64,000 nucleotides of DNA from Nipponacmea schrenckii (Eukaryota > Mollusca > Gastropoda > Lottiidae): the NCBI GenBank assembly GCA_030562195.1, contig JAUJPP010000005.1:32971106-33035105 (forward strand), given 5' to 3'. Position 1 is the stretch's first letter, and each line of letters begins with the position of its first letter. Below are positions 49,046 through 64,000 of the stretch, in pieces. The position numbers were made by a program, and so were the translations under genes. Under the pieces are notes generated by a model, which made no database searches, was not told the DNA's origin, and saw only the letters and a program-made list of their open reading frames with translations.

Positions 49046-52000
49046 TTTGGTAATATTGAAGAGTTCCAATTCCGGAAATGGCTGCGTTATCAACTTTAGA
49101 GAAGGAGTGGTGAAATTAAACTAATAGTTTAGGAATGTTTCTAGGTGAAAAACTCTTCAAATATCCGGAAGCATCTTTAGTAGAAAATAGATTTTCGATA
49201 TAAAGACACGTGAGTATGAATTACGTTTCTTCAATTATGTTATTTGGCTATTTTATCGGGTCATTTCAGAATCAAAGCAATTGATATTATCAACAACCAA
49301 ATAGAAAAATATATATAATATTAGTTATTGTATCTATTTAAATTCTTGTCGATCTACCAACAAGAAACAAATAGGGCCTATGTAAACTAACGAATTATTT
49401 ATCAAATTGGGTAATATTTCCTTGAAAGCAAGCAATGTATGTGATGATAACATCATATATAGTATGCCTATCTATAGGCCTAGTCTAGTATTAATCAGAG
49501 TTCTCTGTGCTATAGGATAGTCGATTTTTATGATTTTTTATATTTACTGACTCTCCTATAGTCAGAGATGGGTGCTCTTTATTTCATATCGGAAATGATC
49601 ACGCACATCTGCATGGCAGCTTTGAGCCTATTTCTACCCGTACGCGTGGTTGTCATAAGCAACTGTGCACATCAATGGGTACCCCAACTCAATACGCACA
49701 CAACAATATAATAAAAAGTGGTCTTACCTTCACACAGTCCGTAAAATATCCATTTATAGATCGCCTTCAAGAATAATTCGCTTATTCTTGACCACCAGCG
49801 ACATTTAATTCTTTCCGACCAATCAAAACACTTGTTACTCTCATGGCCGATAGTGTTTTGAGTGTTTTTTGAGGTACCCATTGATGTGCACAGTTGCTTA
49901 TGACAACCACGCTTAAGGGTAGAAATAGGCTCACAACCGTTATGCAGATGTGCATGACCATTTCCAATAGGAAATAAAGAGCACCCATCTCTGACTATAG
50001 GAGAGTCAGTAAATATAAAAAATCATAAAAATCGACTATCCTATAGCACAGAGAACTCGGATTAGCCTAGTATAATATAGTGCTGGGTACCTGGCTGCAT
50101 TCTGCACCGCCGATTTTGGCGTAAATCTTGAAAAAAACTGGCGTGACTGTGCTTGGCCTGGCGAATTCTTCATTGAATCTGGAGTGATCTAGTCATCTAG
50201 CCAAAAATTATTTAATTGAAATGATTCATATGATGTGAACACATTTAAGTTAATGAACCGAACAGGGCTACTGCCAATTGCCATCATTATGCGTATTTCA
50301 GAAAACAGTTAAGAAAGTTTTTGGCGTATAAATTTTTGCAAAGAAAAAATTGGCATACATCTGTGGCGTACGAATGGCACAGAATGCAGGGTGGGCTGGG
50401 TATTGCCAATCATGCCAGGATATGACACAAATCGTGATACAAGGGCTAAGATACATTACGTATCGCGATATTGGGTTATCAATAAAAAGGAACACTTTTT
50501 CTCTGAGGTTTTGATATTTCATAATTTTGACACTTATATTTTGAGGTAACAATGTTATTACTAGTAATTTAACTAGTTTTCTGAGGTATTTCACTCATAA
50601 ACTGTTAACTAAAAAATAATTAAGCCTGTCTGTCTACTAAGTAAATGCCAAATAAGCGATTTGAAAACAATGGATTTCAGAAGTCAGCATTAGGAATTGA
50701 TGATAGGATAAGCTTTACTTCATCGGCTAGTAAATAAAATATTTTCCACTTTTTTATGGAACGCCATGTATTGGCAAGTATTGATACACAACCTTGCAAT
50801 ACGATACATGTATCATGGCAAGGTGTATGGTAATACATCGATTCAGTGATATATCGTGCCAGCACTAGTATATTACTAAGATTACCATATTATTAGAAAG
50901 TATAGTTATTATTCCATATAGGCCCTAGATCTAGTCTCATTCATTATGGTACCGGTATGTAAGATATAAGCCATAAAAATTAGGTGTATCATGTAGATCT
51001 AATTTAAAATAGAACGCTCTGCTAGTGTTACATAACTCTGCTTATAGCTTTAGTGTTGGGCAATCGGAAAAAAAAAGTAATCGATTAATCAGAATAATCT
51101 GAGCACCATTATCGATTATATATTAATAATCAAAACAGTCACAGTTAAATTGGCTTAAAAACAAAGTAAAATGCACAAGATTTAAGTGTTTATACATTAA
51201 TGTATTTTGTTACCAATACGGATCCATCTATTCTGTTGACTTTTACAAAGTTAGTTTTTCATATAAAATCTAACATCTACCAGTTGAAAATGTAGGCCTA
51301 CCACATATATTTCTACAGACAGCTTGGGACATGTCAAGGTTATGGAAACCAAAATAACTCCATACTCTAGATTTTGTTTTACCCCAAAAATCAGTCCGCC
51401 ATGTTTACAAAAGATACAAACAAGACTAAGAGAACAAATTGTATGTCAAAATGATACAAAGCCGATGATGGCTATCTGATAAATAGATCACAGCTGCAAA
51501 AAAATATATTTTACTTTACAACCTTATATTATTTTGGATAGAATTTAATTAATGACAGTCAAAAGAGTTTTGTTTTGCCAAATATTTGAGATGAGCTTGT
51601 AAATAATTGAGTTGAGAAAATAGACAGACCCTAATTTTTAATTCTAAAACTGTTTATTCAAAGAAAGTGTCTCTACCGTATTTAGGCCTGCATGCAAACT
51701 AGTTATATATTTCTTTAATATAAGCTTATAGGCTTTTTTTATCTCAAAACTTAACTGTCAGTGGTGTTAAAGGTCATCACGTGAGCAGTGTATTTTTATG
51801 AGAATCTGCGATAGAGTTGCATTCGATTTTTGCTCCCGCGACACCTCCAATAGGATTTCAATGGAAAACGACACTAAGAAAACATCAAACAGACAGTCAA
51901 ACAAGTGCAACACTATTCATAAAATTTCATTAGTATATATTTCCGTTTGTTTCATTAATTTGAATATATTATGTATATAAAAAATTGTGCTACAGTACTA

Positions 52001-54636
52001 ATGAAAAATTCATTGCATTTTGCCGAAAATTGTATCGCAAACTGTGATGTAATACCGCTTATTTTCGAACTTTATACATACAGAGTATATTTATATTGAC
52101 ATCTGTTACTCTATATCAAATTCACCTCATTGCAAAGGTGAGGTTTTTTTCTGTAAGCTATCTTAATCCTTAATCTTTAAGATCAGGAAATACAAAAACG
52201 TAAAATGTGCAATGCCAATGAAAGTATTTATGCATATTTTATTGAAAGTGATCATGCTTTCATATTGGTATTTTATAGTGTAAATATCCAAATTGTTTAC
52301 AAAATTATCTATGTTACTAACTGAGCCTTTGTTGTTCAAGGAAGGAACAATTCAAAACATAAAATAATTACATGTACCATTGAGACTTTTATAATGTGCA
52401 TATAAATCTTAGATTTTATACCCAATAACCTCATTGGAAGATTAAGCTGTAGATTAGTTACATGAATAAATTTCTTACCCTAATTAATTAATCCTGAGTC
52501 TAATTAAGTTATAAGTTTTTCATGTGACCACAGACATGATAGTTTGAGGAGGTCAAAATAGATTGACTTGTTTTAGTTAGAAAGGAATGCAAAAATGGTC
52601 ACTTATAGATAATAGGATCTCAATATGTATATGTTTCTGATATTCATTCAATAACAACTTATGGTCAATATGATTCTTTCGTATAATGGAATTTTCTCAA
52701 TTAATACATTTAGATGAAAATCTGTGTCTAAATACCTTTGAATCTGTAAACCTTAAATCAAGTAAAATATATATGACATTATTTTTAAGCATATAATCTG
52801 AGTAATAGTAGGTTTTTAAGTTGCCAACTTAAAGAAGTTTGAATATCAATATTGAATAAGAGCTGATTTCCTTTCTGACATCCGGTAGATCAATGAGACA
52901 GCTTACTAAAGTAGTTTACATGTTGTTGATAGACCTAGTGTATACACAAATACCTGTTAGTTATAGTCAAATAGTTACTTTCTACTTGTATTTGATTTCT
53001 TGATTCTGTGCAACTTTCAGCTTAAATTCTTTTCCAGAGTCGCAGAGAGATTTCAAAATTTTGAAACTGTTGTTATGATCTTGTTATTTCTTTGAAATTG
53101 TGTTAGAAATTCATTTCAGTGTGTGTTAAGAATGTCAATTTAAAGTTTTAAATGATGCACTTATTTATTGGTTTTGTTTTTTTGTTAGTATTAAATCAAA
53201 TGTTACTTATTGGAATATCAGTTGCAAAAAAGTTATATGTTCTACTTAAAATGTTTATTTTCCAATTCAGATAGGAATAGTGAATTCAATATACAAGAAG
53301 GCTACATTGGTAAGTGTGAGGACAGTGTATTCTGATTTATCTCACATGTCAACAGATTTCATTTAAAGATAATGTAAAGAAGAGAAAATCTTTTGCGTCA
53401 TTGTTTTATTGTACAGAAAAAGATTTAAACAAAATTAAGGAAATGACAAAAACAGAGAGGACTATACGGTACTCATTGTGGTATTGTTAATTATAATTTT
53501 AAATGAGAAAGCTTATTGTTTACAAATAGTTAAAATAGTACAAGTCAAATAACAGTCAAGTTAAAAATAGTTCTATTACCATATAAAATGGTATAATAAT
53601 GATTCATTAATTAGACACCATTTCCTTGACCTTTTAATTAAGATGTACATTAACTGTGTGTGAATAGTGTAAATAAACATTTGGAAACTGTATTCTGAAG
53701 TTTAATTACCAAATGAGATGTAAAGTCTTCTCAGGTTGGACTTAAAAGCATCATAGAGATTCTGGGTGGCAGTCAGGATTTTCTGAACATTGCTGATTTT
53801 TGCCTGTATTTTTCTGTGTATAAACTTAGTGAAAGATTTATTGAAGCATTGAATATAGATTGCTTTTGAGTACTGTGATTTCCACTAAGTAGATAATTTG
53901 GATACACGAAGGAAGAGGTTTTTTTGTGTTATATAGCTGGTTTAAATGAGTTCAATGATATTCCTGCTGACCATAGATCACTGTGTTATTATATGTCACA
54001 TACTTTATTGATATCAGATTACTGAGAATATTCACATTTCCTTTCTATATTACAACAGATGTGAAATGAAGTGATAAACAATCACTATATTAATTTCTGT
54101 GGAAATTAAATAGGATTATAATCTGTCCATATCTCTTATTGTTCAGCAATCATTCCTCAAGTAACATACTCTGTAGTATAAAACCAGTAAATAACCAATG
54201 TATATAATTTCATTGATTTTCTGTGACCTAACATAAGTTGTCTATATTTATATAGTCAGCTTAAAATTGCTAAGATCTACAAATAATGAGCTGTCCATGT
54301 CTGGTTAGAAATTCGAAAACCTCTCTGGAAATTAATATCGATTTGAGTAATTTAGTTGAAAATGTCATGATGTATTCGTGAGATAGTTGCATTATAAGTG
54401 CAGAACTAAATTACATTCTTTGTGCTGGCAAGATTTCTTAGAATTTATGAGGCAGTTTATTGTTGTGGTCTGTTCACAAAGAGTTATTTTTAGTCTATTT
54501 AATACAGAGTGGAATTTATCAGTGAATATATAAACTATGAATTAGTTATCACACCATCTGATTAGTTAATATTTGTGAAGCATGTGAAAACTATTTTGTT
54601 AGATATTTGTTGTGATTTGAAATTATCAAAGTAAAA
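49046..54636. other. Divergent spacer between EMC1 and the 54.6-kb gene
   Basis: 5.6 kb with no recognisable coding exon. It contains the EMC1 promoter side (left), a foldback element (49492-50064), a decayed repeat around 50090-50890 with an ATCGTG/CGATAT-rich inverted pattern near its ends, and AT-rich sequence. A candidate 39-nt non-coding exon (53272-53310, between TTCCAATTCAG and GTAAGTGTG) could belong to the 5' UTR of the downstream gene; that is speculative. Confidence 0.45.
49492..50064. mobile_element. Foldback element with ~195-bp inverted arms
   Basis: The arm 49492-49686 is repeated inverted at 49870-50064. Shared tracts include TTCTCTGTGCTATAGGATAG, GACTCTCCTATAGTCAGAG and GTGCACATCAATGGGTACC. 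The spacer is 183 bp. Frames inside are short and are artefacts of the arms. No clean target duplication was found (GCCTAGT occurs near both edges but not symmetrically). Confidence 0.8.
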
Positions 54637-56176
54637 ATGAAACAAAAAACAAAAGTTAAAGACAAGAACAAACAGAACATTAAATATGAAAAGTTTGATA
54701 ATGCTGTTAAAGTTGGTGAGATCACATCTTGTCCTATACAGTCCTCTACCAACACTTCTAGGTCTACTACCAATACTACTTGGTATGTTGAACCCCTCAG
54801 TGACACAGTAGACCAAAATGTCAATGTGAATGACTTGAGTTTACAATTTGAAGAATTACATACAGTCAATGTGAAAACATCGGGTTGTGAAGAGGTCAAC
54901 ACTTTAAATGTCATAGAAACTGTTAGTGCCAAGAGTCTTTGCTCTGTTAAAGAGACTAGCTCTGAAAATTTGAATTCACGTACTTTATCTGGAAAAAGGG
55001 AAAATGTTGTTGAAGATAAGGATACTAATGTGGATGATCAGATTAGTCCCAATGAAAGTGAACATTTTAGCACTAATGGAGATGTAAATTATCAAGACCA
55101 AACTACAAATACCACAGACCATAAGCTTCCTGAAAGTGTCCCAATTCATAATAAACATAAAACTCTACAAAAACAGTTATCTGAAGTTTTATCTGATTTT
55201 CTGGAATCAAGAAATAGAAATGTTTCCACAAATGATATTGAGCGTTGTGACAAGTTGAGTATTGGTACTGCTGGCAGCTCCTTTGAACAGGATTCAAGTA
55301 TTGACAGTGTAACTATGAACCATATAGATTCATCTTTTGATAATTCTTCTTTGAGTCCTGATGTATTTGAGCCAAATGATTTATACTTTGAAAAAGAACA
55401 GATCAAACCCTCTTCTCCTGACTTTGCCACTGGTGGAGCTAGATTGCTGAAAAATCTATCATTTGGGTCCAATTTTGAAAACTTGGATTCAATTTTAAAA
55501 ACTCCCAAAAAGCCTGAGAGTAGTTCAGAAAAAATGGTGAAATTTAACTTGCCGACAGATGAGAAAGACAATGAGAGTAAAACAAGAAGATCAAGTTCTG
55601 ATTCAAGTAATACAGACAACAACAATAGAGTACAATCAGAGTCTACATCCAGTGAGTCCAGTAATAAAGCTTGTGTTGTTGATAGATTAATACGGACTCA
55701 ATCTCACAAAAGTTTAAAATATAATAAAGATGGAACATTACAATTAGGTAGTATGAAACTTCATCGTCAGGCAAGGTAATTATAGTTTCATTTTTATTAG
55801 TTCATTTTCATATTGAAATTACTCGATTTTTCTGAAGCATGAAATATGAGCTAATTGTACTACCCATCAGTGAATCCATATGATCTTGGACTTTTGTCAG
55901 CCTTGATTGAAGTTCAATATATTTTATGTTAATAGTGTTTGATAAATATCTGCATTAGTGTCAATACAATATTTAGTGTAATAGAAATTTCAAGTGAGAA
56001 CTAGTTCTTTTCAATTGTACAATTTTAGTGAATCATGTAAACACTTGGTAGATACAATCAATAGAAGTTTGGACAGATCATATGTTTTTAGCCAGTGTAA
56101 TCAATCAGTCAGAACTCAGACGTTACATAAATGTCAACCTAAGGACACATCAATTCTTCACATTATTATGTTATGA
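54637..56176 (+). CDS. Unrecognised two-exon protein, 428 aa, low-complexity acidic/Ser-rich
   Basis: I do not recognise this family. Exon 1 is 54637-55775 (phase 2, CAAG|GTAATT) and exon 2 is 56029-56176 after a good acceptor (CAATTTTAG); the codon AG|T joins them in frame to a TGA. An in-frame TGA upstream (about 54612) supports the start. The N-terminus is Lys-rich (MKQKTKVKDKNKQN); most of the protein is Ser/Asn/Asp/Glu-rich and probably disordered. The C-terminal ~90 residues look more constrained: VVDRLIRTQSHKSLKYNKDG, TLQLGSMKLHRQASESC, VDTINRSLDRSYVF, ending in DTSILHIIML. Exon 1 is also phase-compatible with the first ACK1 exon at 60669, so it could instead be an N-terminal extension of ACK1. 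Confidence 0.7.
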
Positions 56177-57542
56177 ATGTTTTAAATTCCATTTTTTATA
56201 TCAAGTGGCCCTTAACCCTAACCAAATTTAACATAGATTTATTTAAAAGGGTTAAGGTTAACTAAAATGAGAACAGTCACTACAAGTTTTGGTAAACGAT
56301 ACCTTTGATTGCATGCTGTAAAGATTGTCTATCTTGTTATTGTTTATGTATTGTTTGTATTGACTAAAGAGTGTCGTGACAGTTTAGAAAGGCCAAGTGG
56401 TTTATATTACCTCTCTACTAACCTACATTTGACAAACTTTTAATACTAAACAGTTGTTGTCTAGCTTTACTACATGTTTTACTATGAATCATCTCATACT
56501 ATTTTAGATACAACTCCACCTTTTCATGAATATTACATCAGCATAAATAAATAAAAAATTGAAATTATTATGTTATAAAAAGAAGTATACTAGGCATCTT
56601 AATACTTGCTCTACCACCTCTGTTCAAGATATATGAAACACCTTCTGGAATTAAAAGACAACAAATTGTTTGTCCAAGATAAATAAGGATTGATATTTCT
56701 TTAGGTCATTATTAAAATACTTGTGTGAACTTATGATAAATGATGTCATAATTTCATAACTGCACACATGAGTGTTAATAATATTCTAGAAATGAAAAAA
56801 ATCTAAGCTATTACATATTTTTTGTTGCTTTGCAAGAAAACCAGAAGGTTGATTAAAAGTTGATTACAAGTATTATATTTACAACAAGTTCACATACATA
56901 GACTATGTCTTTTAAATTTTTGGGTACTTAGGTCATTTATTCTTATTTATCTTTTACTTGTCTCATTCATTCTGTAAAAACAGTAAGATCATGTTTAAGG
57001 AAGTAACCTATATATAAAAGGAAATTGAAACCATATTATTGAGAGTATATATTTAATGAATCAACTAGTTAATTAATAACTAGAATTGCTTACAATTATG
57101 AACGTATTTCGAGAGCCTTAAAATATTATGTAGGCTAAACTTGCAATGACCTACATCTAGACAATATATTGAATATCATTTGACCTAGTTTTCAAAGTCA
57201 TAAAATAATTAGGTCATACCTTCCGTAACGGTTAAAGATGGCGAAAATATGAAAATTATCAATTTTTGCTCTTTTTAAGTACACTTATCTCTATGAATTT
57301 TTTAAGTAAACCAAATTAAAGGTCATAGATTAAGTGGGTCACACCTAAGTGACCTAATTTTGAAAAAATCAAAATTTGAATAATTCGAAAAAAAATACGA
57401 AATTTAAAAATCGGCCTCCTAGAAAAGTTAGATAATGATCCAATGTATCTATGTGCTAAATTTCATTGAAATCGGTCTATCAATAGTGTCTGAATTTCGG
57501 CTTTAAGAATTTTAATGAAAATTCAAAATGGCGGCCGATATG
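56177..57542. other. AT-rich spacer including a repeat into which a transposon inserted
   Basis: There are no coding exons. The last 300 bp (about 57230-57530) resemble a generic dispersed repeat (GGTCATAGATTAAGTGGGTC; AATTTCATTGAAATCGG; ATGGCGGCC). This tract is broken at the GCCGATATG target by the palindromic element. Confidence 0.4.
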
Positions 57543-57874
57543 GGGTGGGTTTCAAAAGCCTACCGCCAACCGCTGCCAACCGGCCTACCGGAAGGAAAAA
57601 AATGCGCCAAAATAGTTATTGTTAAATTTAAGGATCGTAGATTTTCATACAATAAAATGAAACTATTCAATTTGACGAAACTTTTGTTGACGTCAAAATT
57701 ATGGAATCAAAATTATTTTAAAAATGAAACGAAAAAAATAAATATTTTCTTTTCGTGTTCAGCGAGGTTTTTCTTCATATGAACTGATACAATCCATGCC
57801 AAAAAAGCAATAATCTAATTTGTATTCAAATGGGACACACAATTAACCGTAAAAGTACCCTTAAATCTTTTTAA

Positions 57875-58222
57875 ATGATCACGACAGGAAGGTCGTTTGT
57901 TTCAGAGTTACTTCCCTTAATTTATTTATTTTACGTCGTCGGCATCATGGATGATCAACAAGGCCAAGGGATCTTTCTTCCACATTTTAGAATTTTTTTA
58001 AAGTTAATCCTTGACGTAGACTATAATAATTCTGCGAATGCTCCTCCTGTTAATCCAACCAAATCAGCAGTATATTTAGTTGATAAAACGCTTCACAAAG
58101 ACTGGAAGCACACTTCCAGCACTTGGAAAAATCAGGTTTCCAGATACAGAACATTTAGGCCTAAAGCAAAAGACGGAACTGATGCCGATGGGATAAGATC
58201 GCATCATGATGATGATACGTAA
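57875..58222 (+). CDS. Left-arm ORF of the palindromic transposon (115 aa, truncated)
   Basis: It encodes MITTGRSFVSELLPLIYLFY and continues through NNSANAPPVNPTKSAVYL and WKHTSSTWKNQVSRYR to DGIRSHHDDDT, then stops just inside the spacer. It differs from the right-arm copy by scattered substitutions and lacks that copy's C-terminal 46 residues. I recognise no family. The frame may be transposon cargo or a captured host gene piece. Confidence 0.5.
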   Translation: MITTGRSFVSELLPLIYLFYVVGIMDDQQGQGIFLPHFRIFLKLILDVDYNNSANAPPVNPTKSAVYLVDKTLHKDWKHTSSTWKNQVSRYRTFRPKAKDGTDADGIRSHHDDDT

Positions 58223-58224
58223 AC

Positions 58225-58707
58225 TCAAAATAATTTTTCAATCTTTCTAACATCAGAATACTTAGGATTACCATGTTTGTAATAAGTTTGCCTCATGACA
58301 TGACAATCACCAATATCTTCACAATGTTTGGTCAAATCTTTAGCCGCAACTTTTTCAATCAACCAGTCATCATCACGATGCGATCTTAACCCATCGGCAT
58401 CAGTTCCATCTTTTTCTTTAGGCCTAAATGTTCTGTATCTGGAAACCTGATTTTTCCAAGTGCTGGAAGTGTGCTTCCAGTCTTGGTGAAGCGTTTTATC
58501 ACCTAAATATACTGCTGATTTGGTTGGATTAACAGGAGGAGCATTCGCAGAATTATTATAGTCTACGTCAAGGATTAACTTTGAAAAAATTCTAAAAGGT
58601 GGAAGAAAGATCCCTTGGTCTTGTTGATCATCCATAATGCCGACGACGTTAAATAAATCAATTAAGGGAAGTAACTCTGAAACAAACGACCTTCCTGTCG
58701 TGATCAT
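58225..58707 (-). CDS. Right-arm ORF of the palindromic transposon (160 aa)
   Basis: It is convergent with the left-arm ORF. After the shared 113 residues it continues through the central spacer (WLIEKVAAKDLTKHCEDIGD, then CHVMRQTYYKHGNPKYSDVR) to a stop at 58225. His/Cys residues in the C-terminal part (KHCEDIGDCHVM) could bind metal, but no known domain was recognised. Start MITTGRS at 58707. Two near-identical convergent frames separated by 2 bp are a product of the palindrome. Confidence 0.5.
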   Translation of the reverse strand: MITTGRSFVSELLPLIDLFNVVGIMDDQQDQGIFLPPFRIFSKLILDVDYNNSANAPPVNPTKSAVYLGDKTLHQDWKHTSSTWKNQVSRYRTFRPKEKDGTDADGLRSHRDDDWLIEKVAAKDLTKHCEDIGDCHVMRQTYYKHGNPKYSDVRKIEKLF

Positions 58708-59039
58708 TTAAAAGAGATTTAAGGGTACTTTTACGGTTAATTGTGTGTCCCATTTGAATACAAATTAGATAATTGCTTTTTTGGCATGGATTGTATCAGT
58801 TAATGTGAAGAAAAACATCGCTGAACACGAAAAGAAAATATTTATTTTTTCGTTTCATTTTTAAAATAATTTTGATTCCATAATTTTGACGTCAACAAAA
58901 GTTCCGTCAAATTGAATAATTTCGTTTTATTGTATGAAAATCTACGATCCTTAAATTTAACAATATCTATTTTGGCGCATTATTTTCCTTCCGGTAGGCC
59001 GGTTGGCAGCGGTTGGCGGTAGGCTTTTGAAACCCACCC

Positions 59040-60668
59040 GCCGATATGGCAGCTTGAGTAAATTATTTAGGTCAAATCGATTACTATTGACAAGTTATTT
59101 ATAAAACAGTTTTCACTTTTCACCTAGCTGTTATAGACCGGAAGTTACGTAATTACGTCATTTGAGGCTACACCGGAAGTCGAAATTTTTTTTCAAAAAT
59201 CATAATCATATCGCCTATCAACTGGTAAAATTTCAAAATTTTACCATTTATATTAAACGAGAAATCACGGTCTGAAATTTTTGCAAATGACCCTTGAATA
59301 TTGAATTGAAAATCGTGGATAAAAGATTTAACCGAATTGCATATAGTTGTTAGTTGACAAATACATTGAAGTTTTCAAATCTGAAAATTCGGTCGAAATC
59401 GAACTGAAAAAAAAACTCAACTTTCGGTTCTCACTTCCGGTAAGAGATAGAACTTCTGGTTTTGTTTTAATTTGATAATAGAAATCATTCTAAGATCAAC
59501 TGTAGATTTAGAATTTCTGTACATTTTACCAGTTTGTCTGTAAACTCATCAGAGAATTAAAAAAAAAAAAAATATAATAATCCGAACGATTACCAAAGTC
59601 GAAATACGTAAATATAGCAATATAGTTTATAGTTATTAATGATTCATTATTTTCATATGCAGGTAAAATAGTTTATATATTATTACACTAAAGGCAAATA
59701 CAAATTCAGTATTTTTAAACTTGATGGACTAGTATTTATCTCATATTAACCCTCTGAAGGTAAAGAATTGAAAAATCTAAAAAATCACTGATCGTGATTG
59801 TGTGAAAAAATTAAAGTTTCTAGTTAATTTCACTTCCACTAGCAAAATTTATCCATTGCTTATGGCAAAACCCGTGCAAATTTTTCGTTTTCATTAGCTA
59901 CAACAATGACCTATTGTAAAAATCATGATTATAAATTGGTATTAACCAATAGTTGCTATGTTTATCTCTGTACTAGATATGATGTGAAATTTTCTTGTAA
60001 AACAATTGAAGTTTATATTATCTTATTCATTCATCCTCAATATGATATATAGAGGATCATAAACTCATGCCTATGTAATATAAAATTTATGAAATGAGTT
60101 GAAAGATTAAATATTACCTGAGCCTTGGCGTTGGATATATTTAATCTGGCAACGAAAATTTCATATTATCTAAGCACATACACATTTTGTTTACATTCCA
60201 TGTCCATTTCAAAGAAATAATGGCCTTCATTTTGATGTCAGCCTGTTTGTGCCTTCTTAATATATCATAAGAAATAAGATCTCTAGATAATAAACAACAA
60301 TTTTTTATAGTTTGCATGGACATCACGTTCATGGCCTACCAAATTATTTTGGCACAATATTGGTGAATATGGCATGCCCCTTACTGTTAATTTTAGTCGC
60401 CAACAAGACGTCAGTGTTGTTATGGGAAAGTGTCGCAGGAATATTTACATTTAACTTAATTTGCATAGTTATGAACTTGTGCTTCTGAGTCATATTGTTT
60501 TTCCTGGACTTGATTTCTGAACTTGTAAACATTAGTATTGCATGATAAATGACTTTATGTTAAAAATGAAATATTGCCTCATATTAATCATGAAATGAAA
60601 TTTCAACTTGGTCATTATTAGTATATAATTGACAGTTATTTAAAAACAGCATGTATAATATATTGTAG
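59040..60668. other. AT-rich spacer upstream of ACK1
   Basis: This is the continuation of the interrupted repeat after the transposon (GCCGATATGGCAGC onward, with CGGAAGTTACGTAATTACG near 59140), then AT-rich sequence. No coding exon was recognised. The ACK1 5' UTR and promoter presumably lie here or further upstream. Confidence 0.4.
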
Positions 60669-60669
60669 G

Positions 60670-63672
<3,003 letters not shown>

Positions 63673-64000
63673 GTATGTTATAATTAACTATTTACATCCT
63701 CACATTATTCTCTCGTGTATTGGTTTGTATGATTGGAATTGAGTTTCAAACCCATAGTTGATAGAGTTATATTATGTGACAATATTGCCATTTTTAAGTT
63801 CCAATTTTTTAGTTTTACAATAGTTTAGAAGAGGAGTAAAAATTGAAATTTGTTAAATCAGGGTTTCTCTATTGAGAAAAATATTAGTTATTTTAGAGCT
63901 TACATAAATACTAAAATAGAGCTTAATCAAACAATAGGCATAATAAAAAAAAAAAGTGTAGACATAGAATTATAATGGATTTTTACTATAAAACTCCAAA

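Larger units (their letters stand above)
57543..59039. mobile_element. 1,497-bp palindromic (Mutator-like) transposon with 673-bp arms and 9-bp target duplication
   Basis: The left arm 57543-58215 and right arm 58367-59039 are inverted near-copies. The central 151 bp is single-copy. The ends read GGGTGGGTTTCAAAAGCC and its inverse. GCCGATATG flanks it exactly at 57534-57542 and 59040-59048. A 9-bp duplication with very long TIRs is characteristic of Mutator-like elements. No MULE transposase is present. Each arm carries the same open frame. It lies between the unknown gene and ACK1. Confidence 0.88.

Noticed and set aside
49672..49988. Minus-strand frames with MGALYFLLEMVMHICIT
   Set aside because: They lie in the foldback arms, repeat in inverted form at 49560-49660, and have no gene context.
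49485..50071. GCCTAGT as target duplication of the foldback element
   Set aside because: The motif occurs at both sides but at unequal distance from the inverted arms, so it is not a convincing duplication.
50380..50890. Possible TIR element with TGCTGGG/ATCGCGATA-rich ends
   Set aside because: The arms are too degenerate to align by eye and no target duplication was found.
54591..55625. Minus-strand frames opposite the 54.6-kb exon
   Set aside because: They are antisense shadows of the Ser/Asn-rich + strand exon, which has a start, donor and acceptor in phase.

Overview
This is nuclear DNA from an AT-rich, intron-rich animal genome, probably a marine lophotrochozoan and most likely a mollusc. 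The evidence is dense short exons with GT-AG introns, human-like protein lengths, and a dispersed repeat family (ATACGCCCAC termini around a ~160-bp tandem core) built like the 'pearl' elements described in bivalves. The species is not determined. No prokaryotic, organellar or RNA genes were recognised.

Layout. 1-6366: a damaged BEL/Pao LTR retrotransposon on the minus strand; its far LTR runs off the left edge. 6806-9023 (+): LSM3, complete, four coding exons, 103 aa. 10409-25294 (-): muskelin (MKLN1), complete, 20 coding exons, 720 aa, with introns full of repeats. 26826-36012 (+): carnitine palmitoyltransferase 2 (CPT2), 13 coding exons, about 672 aa, with one exon boundary overwritten by a tandem array. 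37575-49045 (-): EMC1, complete, 24 coding exons, 994 aa. 54637-56176 (+): an unrecognised two-exon gene of 428 aa. 60670 to beyond 63672 (+): the first five coding exons of ACK1/TNK2 (SAM-like domain and kinase N-lobe up to the HRD motif), truncated by the window end. LSM3/MKLN1 and CPT2/EMC1 are tail-to-tail pairs. MKLN1/CPT2 are head-to-head. The genes are ordinary housekeeping or signalling genes with no shared pathway.

The unusual content is in introns and spacers. Seven dispersed repeats with ATACGCCCAC-type termini all lie in introns in the same orientation relative to the host gene, and four begin 18-56 nt after a 5' splice site. Three tandem duplications are built from exon-intron junctions (CPT2 exon 8, CPT2 exon 10, EMC1 exon 21). 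A 1,497-bp palindromic transposon with an exact 9-bp target duplication carries the same unknown ORF in both arms. Other TIR elements have 9-bp or TTAA target duplications. I found no defence, toxin or metabolic island. Exon coordinates come from splice consensus, reading phase and remembered family alignments. All 67 coding exons recognised in the host genes join in phase (CPT2 exon 8 has two in-phase starts, and the ACK1 exon 1 junction relies on a GC donor).
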